A DNA stretch of 64,000 nt, from the NCBI GenBank assembly GCA_963761005.1, contig CAVXFK010000001.1, forward strand, positions 1-64,000, read 5' to 3'. Positions 59,186-64,000 of the stretch are shown in pieces. The notes under the pieces are model-generated. The model did no database searches and was not told the origin of the DNA. It was given only the letters and a program-made list of their open reading frames with translations. Both the position numbers and the translations under genes were made by a program. Numbering within the stretch: the stretch's first letter is position 1; every line of letters starts with the position of its first letter. Origin of the DNA: DASWJZ01 sp963761005. GTDB lineage: Bacteria; Pseudomonadota; Alphaproteobacteria; Rhizobiales; Afifellaceae.

Positions 59186-59689
59186 CTAAGCCATTCTGGC
59201 CGCGGGCCGGAACCTGAAAGCGGCCACGATGCCGGCCAGGACGATCACGGCGAGCACGACGACCTGCGTGATCAGGAACGGCGGCTCGGTCTGCGTCGGG
59301 GCCAGCGGCTGCAGGAACGAGAATTTCTGGAAGAACTGGATGACCGCGACGACGACGTTCAGCCAAAGCACGAAGAGCGCGCCGGCGATGTAGATCAGCC
59401 GCCACCACCCTCTCAGGCCGTACGCATAGCGACCAAGGAGTGTCGGCAACATCACCACGAGCGTGACCACGCCGAACCAATGCGGCGGACCAAACTTCGG
59501 CTGCGTAGCGAGGAAGAAGAAGCCGGTGATGCTGGTCAGCGCCGTCGTCAGCAGGAAGAGCGCCGTCCAGCCCGCGAGCCGGTTGTTGGCGAGCATTCCA
59601 AGAAGAACGACAACGCCCGCACCGATCGCAACCAGGCTGATGATGACATGGGCGAGCGTGAAAGTGGGGACAGAAAGACCGAAGATCAT
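59186..59689 (-). CDS. Small multi-pass membrane protein, function unknown
   Basis: 167 residues from the ATG at 59689 (MIFGLSVPTFTLAHVIISLV). Five hydrophobic segments, e.g. LFLLTTALTSITGFFFLAT and WWRLIYIAGALFVLWLNVVV, with HWFGVV and a QFFQKFSFLQPLAPT loop. The His residues near membrane boundaries recall haem-binding DUF2306/DUF4149-like proteins, but that is only a resemblance. The longer ORF reading through to 60172 is an antisense shadow of clpA. Confidence 0.75.
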   Translation of the reverse strand: MIFGLSVPTFTLAHVIISLVAIGAGVVVLLGMLANNRLAGWTALFLLTTALTSITGFFFLATQPKFGPPHWFGVVTLVVMLPTLLGRYAYGLRGWWRLIYIAGALFVLWLNVVVAVIQFFQKFSFLQPLAPTQTEPPFLITQVVVLAVIVLAGIVAAFRFRPAARMA

Positions 59690-59790
59690 GGAGCGCCCCC
59701 GCGAATACCTCACCCGCTCTACACCTGAGCCGAGCAAATGGCCATGCCTTGCCGTGGCCGACCCCCCGCGTAGCGGCCATGCAAAGCAAA

Positions 59791-59813
59791 GGCCGCGCCC
59801 GGACGGCGCGGCC
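59791..59813 (-). terminator. Terminator of clpA
   Basis: An 8-bp perfect stem GGCCGCGC/GCGCGGCC with a 7-base loop, 25 bp past the clpA stop on the minus strand, followed there by TTTGCTTTGC. It also lies just upstream of the membrane-protein gene, separating the two units. Confidence 0.75.
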
Positions 59814-59838
59814 TGCTCTTTGAAGCCCTGATGTTCCG

Positions 59839-62280
59839 CTAAGCCTTGAGCGGAACGCGCGGCACCGTGCCTCCGCCCTTCGGCTTCTTCGGGCGTGGAC
59901 GCGGCTTCGCCGATCCCCCTCCGGAATCGTCCTCGCCGTCCCTGGCGCCGAGCGGCTTGCCCTTGCGCGTCGCGTTCTCGTCGGGGATCGACTCGAGCTT
60001 CAGCCCGGTCTTGCCGTCCTCTTTCGTTTCCACCGACACCTTCACCACGCCGCCCTTCTGCAGCTTGCCGAAGAGCACCTCGTCGGCGAGCGGGCGCTTG
60101 ATCACATCCTGGATCAGACGGCCGAGCGGACGCGCGCCCATGCGCTCGTCGTAGCCGCGCTCGGCAAGCCACGCCGTTGCCTTGTCGTCGAGCTCAAAGG
60201 TAACGCCGCGATCGGCGAGCTGTGCTTCGAGCTGCAGCACGAATTTCACGACGACGCGGTGCACGACTTCCGGCGGCAGCGAGTTGAAGGCGATGGTCGC
60301 ATCGAGGCGGTTCCTGAACTCCGGCGTAAACAAGCGGTTGATCGCCTCCTCGTCGTCGCCGGTGCGCTTGGAGCTACCGAACCCGATCGCCGCCTTGGCC
60401 GCCTCGGACGCGCCGGCGTTCGTCGTCATGATCAGGATGACGTTGCGGAAGTCGACCTGCTTTCCGTTGTGGTCGGTGAGCTTTCCGTGATCCATGATCT
60501 GAAGCAGGATGTTGAAGAGATCCGGGTGCGCCTTCTCGATCTCGTCGAGCAGGAGCACGCAGTGCGGAGTCTGATCGACGCCGTCGGTCAGAAGCCCACC
60601 CTGGTCGAAGCCGACATAGCCGGGCGGCGCACCGATCAGCCGCGAGACCGTGTGGCGCTCCATGTATTCCGACATGTCGAAGCGCAGGAGGCGCACGCCC
60701 ATCAGGTCGGCGAGCTGCTTTGCCACCTCCGTCTTGCCGACGCCGGTCGGCCCGGAGAACAGGTAGCAGCCGATCGGCTTCTCCGGCTCGCGCAGGCCGG
60801 CGCGGGCGAGCTTGATCGCGGCGGAAAGCGCGTTGATCGCCTTCTCCTGTCCGAAGACGACGCGCTTCAGGTTGGTGTCGAGATGCTGCAGCACCTCAGC
60901 GTCGTCCTTCGACACGGACTTCGGCGGAATGCGTGCCATTGTCGCGACGGTGGCCTCGATATCCTTGATGCCGATCGTCTTCTTACGCTTGTTCTCCGGG
61001 AGGAGCTTCTGCGAGGCGCCGGACTCGTCGATCACGTCGATCGCCTTGTCGGGAAGCTTGCGGTCGTTGATGTAGCGCGCCGAAAGCTCCACCGCCGACT
61101 TGATCGCCTCGTTGGTGTAGCGGACCTTGTGATGATCCTCGTAGTAAGGCTTCAGTCCCTTCAGGATTTCGATCGCGTCGGGTAGCGACGGCTCGTTCAC
61201 GTCGATCTTCTGGAAGCGACGGACGAGCGCGCGGTCCTTCTCGAAGAACTGCCGGTACTCCTTGTAGGTAGTCGAGCCGATGCAGCGCAGCTTTCCGGAG
61301 GCGAGCGCCGGCTTCAGGAGGTTCGACGCGTCCATGGCGCCGCCCGATGTCGCGCCGGCGCCGATCACGGTGTGGATCTCGTCGATGAACATGATGGCGT
61401 TCGCGTGCGCCTCAAGCTCCTTGATGACCTGCTTCAAGCGCTCCTCGAAGTCGCCGCGGTAGCGCGTGCCGGCAAGAAGCGCGCCCATGTCGAGCGCGAA
61501 GATGGTGGCGCCTTCCAGCACCTCCGGCACGTCGCTCTCGACGATCTTCTTGGCGAGCCCCTCGGCGATCGCCGTCTTGCCGACGCCGGGGTCGCCCACG
61601 TAGAGCGGGTTGTTCTTGTTGCGGCGGCAAAGCACCTGAATGGTGCGCTTCAATTCAAGCTCGCGGCCGATCAGCGGATCGATCTTCCCCGCCCGCGCCT
61701 TGGCGTTCAGATTGACGCACCAGGCTTCGAGCGCGCTCTCCTTGCCGCTCGGCGACTCCTCGGCGTCGTCGGCCTCGCGGCCGGATTCCTCACGCGAACC
61801 GCGCACCGGCCGGATCTCCTCCGCGCCCGGCCGCTTGGCGATGCCGTGCGAGATGTAGTTGACCGCGTCGTAGCGCGTCATGTCCTGCTCTTGCAGGAAA
61901 TACGCCGCGTGGCTTTCACGCTCCGCAAAGATGGCGACGAGCACGTTCGCGCCGGTCACTTCCTCGCGGCCGGACGACTGCACATGGATCACCGCGCGCT
62001 GGATGACGCGCTGGAAGCCCGCGGTGGGCTTCGCCTCCTCGCTGTCGACGTTCACGAGATTGGCGAGCTCGGTGTCGATGTATTCGTTCAGGTCGGCGCG
62101 CAGCTTGTCGAGGTCGACGTTGCAGGCGCGCATCACGGCGGCGGCGTCCTTGTCGTCGGCAAGCGCGAGCAGGAGATGCTCGAGCGTAGCGAATTCCTGG
62201 TCGCGTTCGTTCGCCAGGCTCAACGCCTTATGGAGGGCCATTTCGAGAGAGCGGGAAAATGACGGCACCTTCGACCTCAC
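59839..62280 (-). CDS. clpA: ATP-dependent Clp protease ATP-binding subunit ClpA
   Basis: AAA+ unfoldase that feeds ClpP and receives N-degron substrates from ClpS. 813 residues. N domain (SFSRSLEMALHKALSLANER), D1 Walker A GDPGVGKTAIAEGL and D2 Walker A FSGPTGVGKTEVAKQL, with the FILLM-like sensor regions and the ClpP-binding loop region in D2. The C-terminus has a Lys/Pro-rich extension (GGGSAKPRPRPKKPKGGGT) of about 40 residues that E. coli ClpA lacks. ClpS1 is encoded 76 bp upstream. Confidence 0.97.
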   Translation of the reverse strand: MRSKVPSFSRSLEMALHKALSLANERDQEFATLEHLLLALADDKDAAAVMRACNVDLDKLRADLNEYIDTELANLVNVDSEEAKPTAGFQRVIQRAVIHVQSSGREEVTGANVLVAIFAERESHAAYFLQEQDMTRYDAVNYISHGIAKRPGAEEIRPVRGSREESGREADDAEESPSGKESALEAWCVNLNAKARAGKIDPLIGRELELKRTIQVLCRRNKNNPLYVGDPGVGKTAIAEGLAKKIVESDVPEVLEGATIFALDMGALLAGTRYRGDFEERLKQVIKELEAHANAIMFIDEIHTVIGAGATSGGAMDASNLLKPALASGKLRCIGSTTYKEYRQFFEKDRALVRRFQKIDVNEPSLPDAIEILKGLKPYYEDHHKVRYTNEAIKSAVELSARYINDRKLPDKAIDVIDESGASQKLLPENKRKKTIGIKDIEATVATMARIPPKSVSKDDAEVLQHLDTNLKRVVFGQEKAINALSAAIKLARAGLREPEKPIGCYLFSGPTGVGKTEVAKQLADLMGVRLLRFDMSEYMERHTVSRLIGAPPGYVGFDQGGLLTDGVDQTPHCVLLLDEIEKAHPDLFNILLQIMDHGKLTDHNGKQVDFRNVILIMTTNAGASEAAKAAIGFGSSKRTGDDEEAINRLFTPEFRNRLDATIAFNSLPPEVVHRVVVKFVLQLEAQLADRGVTFELDDKATAWLAERGYDERMGARPLGRLIQDVIKRPLADEVLFGKLQKGGVVKVSVETKEDGKTGLKLESIPDENATRKGKPLGARDGEDDSGGGSAKPRPRPKKPKGGGTVPRVPLKA

Positions 62281-62356
62281 ACTTCTAGACGCCGGTCTAT
62301 CCGACGCGCCTTATCGGCAATCCTCTTTCTCCTCCCCCCTCGACGTCCTTCTTATC

Positions 62357-62692
62357 TCATTGCTTCTCCATCACGCATTGCAGCGGGTGCTGATGCTTGC
62401 GGGCGAAATCCATCACCTGCGTTACTTTGGTCTCGGCGATCTCATATGTGAAGACCCCGCATTCGCCGACACCGTGATTGTGAACATGCAGCATGATGCG
62501 TGTCGCGTCGTCCTGGCTTTTGCCGAAAAACCGCATGATCACGTGCACGACGAACTCCATCGGCGTGTAGTCGTCGTTGAGGAGAAGAACGCGATAGAGG
62601 TTCGGACGCTTGGTCTTCGGTCGGGTCTTGGTGACCACGGCCGTGCCCAGTCCGTCCTTCCCCTGGTCGTCTTTCCGCGTGTCCTTGGCCAT
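62357..62692 (-). CDS. clpS1: ATP-dependent Clp protease adaptor ClpS1
   Basis: 111 residues. The pocket loop is canonical (VLLLNDDYTPMEFVVHVIMR), with Met at the gate position and HVHNHGVGECGVFTYEIAE after it. A charged N-terminal extension (MAKDTRKDDQGKDGLGTAVV) precedes the core. It forms a unit with clpA downstream. Confidence 0.96.
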   Translation of the reverse strand: MAKDTRKDDQGKDGLGTAVVTKTRPKTKRPNLYRVLLLNDDYTPMEFVVHVIMRFFGKSQDDATRIMLHVHNHGVGECGVFTYEIAETKVTQVMDFARKHQHPLQCVMEKQ

Positions 62693-62754
62693 GAATCGCC
62701 CGGCGAACCCCTCACAGGCGTAATTTAGGCACTCCGGACGGAATTGTCAGCGGA

Positions 62755-63064
62755 TTCAAGGTCACAGCGTCGGTCGATCCGTCCGGCCGCCCGGCGCCCC
62801 AAGCGGTGACCGACCTGAAGAACCTGAAGGCGGGGGCTCGAACGACCGTCAAGGCGGCGATCGAAACACATCTGAGGGACGAGCCGACGAAGACAAGCCG
62901 CAGCCGGATCAAGCAGCTAAGGGCCTCGAGCGGCCCGCAGCACCGGCTTCGGGTCGGAGACTCACGTTTTCTACGATGTTAGCGACGCAACCGTCGAGAT
63001 TCTGGCAATCATCGGCAAATCGAAGGCCGAGGCACGGCTGACAGAGTTCGGAAGCAGCAGCTGA
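62755..63064 (+). pseudogene. RelE/ParE-type toxin, degraded
   Basis: A toxin reading frame without a start. It reads AVTDLKNLKAGARTTVKAAI, ETHLRDEPTKTSRSRIKQL and RASSGPQHRLRVGDS, matching rhizobial RelE-like mRNA interferases. At a TTTT run near 62970 the frame changes; with one T less the end continues FYDVSDATVEILAIIGKSK to the TGA at 63062. The N-terminus has diverged or been lost, and no ATG/GTG is available. It is followed at once by antitoxin remnants, so this was once a toxin-antitoxin pair. Confidence 0.72.
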
Positions 63065-63069
63065 GACGG

Positions 63070-63253
63070 GCGGCGATCAAGGACGACTTCTCCCGCTTCC
63101 TCCGCGACACGGAAAATCGGCGGCATTCTGATTGGATTTGAGTTGGAGGACGACTGTTTCGACTATCGTCTGGAGAACGATCCGCGCTTCCTGAAGCGCG
63201 TCGAGGCGGCACGCGCGAGCCGCAGTGTCCGGCTCGAGGATTTGGACGAATAG
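63070..63253 (+). pseudogene. Phd/YefM-type antitoxin, degraded
   Basis: Fragments of the antitoxin that pairs with the upstream toxin: KDDFSRFLRDTEN, then, after a frame change at an AAAA run and an apparent internal deletion of the VITRHGKPA part, GGILIGFELEDDCFDYRLEN followed by DPRFLKRVEAARASRSVRLE up to the TAG at 63251. The N-terminal DNA-binding part is missing. Confidence 0.68.
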
Positions 63254-63265
63254 CGCTCAAAAAGA

Positions 63266-63294
63266 AAAGCGCCCGGCCGCCGACCGGGCGCTTT
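63266..63294 (-). terminator. Terminator of the phasin gene
   Basis: AAAGCGCCCGG, a 7-base loop, CCGGGCGCTTT: an 11-bp perfect stem, 25 bp past the phasin stop. On the minus strand it is followed by TCTTTTTGAG. Confidence 0.85.
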
Positions 63295-63318
63295 CGCCGC
63301 TCAAGAGGTGAGCGATGC

Positions 63319-63651
63319 TTACTTCTTGACCGAAGGCACGAAGTCCTCAAACGGCTTCGTCGCGCCCTTGACCATGTCCATGTAGAGCTCGCCGAAGCGG
63401 GCGGCCTGGCCCATGGCATTCTCGTAAGCAGAGCGGACGTACTCCGACTGCGCCTCGAAGGCGACGTCGATCGACTTCGCGCCGAGCATCTTCTCGACGT
63501 GTGCGGCACCCGCCTCGAAGGACTGCTTGGAGAAGCCCGCCGTCTCGTTCGCCAGCGTCTGCCAGCCGCGCGACAGCGCGCCAAAGCTCTCGATCGCGCG
63601 GGTCATGCCCTCGCGCCCGGCCTTCTGGACATCCTCAAACCCGTTCATCAT
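63319..63651 (-). CDS. Phasin-family protein
   Basis: 110 residues from MMNGFEDVQKAGREGMTRAI (ATG at 63651; an adjacent ATG at 63648). All-helical phasin_2-type core (LANETAGFSKQSFEAGAAHV; SEYVRSAYENAMGQAARFGE), with a short end DFVPSVKK. Phasins coat polyhydroxyalkanoate granules. In Rhizobiales it often sits between clpS and a D-Ala-D-Ala carboxypeptidase gene, as appears to be the case here. Confidence 0.92.
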   Translation of the reverse strand: MMNGFEDVQKAGREGMTRAIESFGALSRGWQTLANETAGFSKQSFEAGAAHVEKMLGAKSIDVAFEAQSEYVRSAYENAMGQAARFGELYMDMVKGATKPFEDFVPSVKK

Positions 63652-63730
63652 CGCTTTCTTCCTCTCTGCCCAACTTTGGGCCGTATCTCTGCGAAAAATG
63701 CCCGCAAACGCGGTTGGTGAGGCGAATATA

Positions 63731-63769
63731 TGCACTGCAACATGAATTGCAAGCATTTTTTGCAATGCA
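63731..63769. promoter_or_regulatory. TGCA-rich cluster in the phasin promoter region
   Basis: Five TGCA tetramers occur in 39 bp (63731, 63736, 63748, 63761, 63766), including TTGCAA and TGCAATGCA, in AT-rich DNA 80-118 bp upstream of the phasin start. Phasin genes are controlled by the repressor PhaR in several bacteria, and PhaR of Paracoccus recognises TGC-containing sites. A PhaR-type operator is inferred. Confidence 0.4.
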
Positions 63770-63906
63770 CAAAAACACTCCGGAAGCGCCTCATTCGGCA
63801 GGGCATTTTACGGAATCGTAACGCCGAGGTTTTTAGGTAGAGGAAACCATCACCTCCGGGGCGGTGGTGCCCCAGCGTCAGTAGCGTTTTGACCGAGGGG
63901 TTAGTT

Positions 63907-64000
63907 GTGAAGGGGCGTTCCGCGTTGCGTTTCTGGAATAGTCGATGCGTTCTCGCCGCTCTGGCGGTGTTGCTTGCGCTCATCGCTTTGGCGGCACCCG
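63907..64000 (+). CDS. N-terminal part of an exported protein, cut by the window end
   Basis: A GTG at 63907, after a GAGGGGTTAGTT stretch, opens a frame that runs to the window edge: VKGRSALRFWNSRCVLAALA followed by VLLALIALAAP. This is a signal peptide (basic start, hydrophobic core). A D-alanyl-D-alanine carboxypeptidase is common at this place in related genomes, but only the signal peptide is visible, so the product is not assigned. Confidence 0.55.
   Translation, partial: MKGRSALRFWNSRCVLAALAVLLALIALAAP

Overview
The window is high-GC alphaproteobacterial DNA, most likely from a member of the Hyphomicrobiales (Rhizobiales). Evidence: the pleD-divK pair, paired ClpS proteins with ClpA, the bpt leucyltransferase, the ldtR/L,D-transpeptidase locus, eipB, a K+-independent H+-pyrophosphatase, the plsX-fabH-ihfA-merR block and the pyrB-pyrC'-plsY-dprA-topA-rnr-rpmG block. 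I cannot name a genus. Almost everything right of 5.4 kb is ordinary conserved chromosome; the left end is a decayed mobile region.

Positions 1-5359 look like the eroded right end of an integrative element. They hold a PAS-GGDEF-EAL pseudogene, a frameshifted Crp/Fnr regulator, an IS3-type OrfA stub, a broken small basic protein gene and a tyrosine-integrase pseudogene. A 53-bp 3' fragment of a proline-type tRNA (5307-5359) marks the junction with the chromosome. Next come a PepSY/response-regulator/histidine-kinase operon (kinase frameshifted), merR-ihfA-fabH-plsX, DUF177, a cytochrome bc1 chaperone, BamE and HppA. On the minus strand, glyA-nrdR-ribE-ribH-nusB-thiL-MFS form one tight operon, with no ribD.

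From 20.9 to 29 kb lie the L,D-transpeptidase with its LdtR-type regulator, DUF6163, hemB, an RDD protein, Bpt, an XRE regulator and ParC. From 29 to 37 kb are RuvX, a metallohydrolase, an AEC transporter, a GGDEF protein, an AidB-like dehydrogenase, PyrB with a DHOase-like partner lacking its HxH motif, and PlsY. From 37 to 48 kb are a B12-type radical SAM protein, DprA, TopA, RNase R, L33 and PleD/DivK. From 48 to 64 kb are DinB, EipB, GDPD, a FemAB-like protein, HIT, ClpS2, Zwf, a small duplicated DUF4242/DUF1127 locus beside a GlxA-type regulator, a large unknown single-pass protein, ClpA, ClpS1, a dead toxin-antitoxin pair and a phasin.

Main functional themes: (i) an N-degron pathway (Bpt, two divergent ClpS adaptors, ClpA); (ii) envelope maintenance (Ldt/LdtR, EipB, BamE); (iii) c-di-GMP and polarity signalling (PleD/DivK plus two broken GGDEF proteins); (iv) a local gene duplication at 55.8-56.5 kb. 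Single-base frameshifts at G runs in glyA and zwf suggest that some lesions are sequence errors. I found no rRNA gene, no intact tRNA gene, no CRISPR array and no clear riboswitch.
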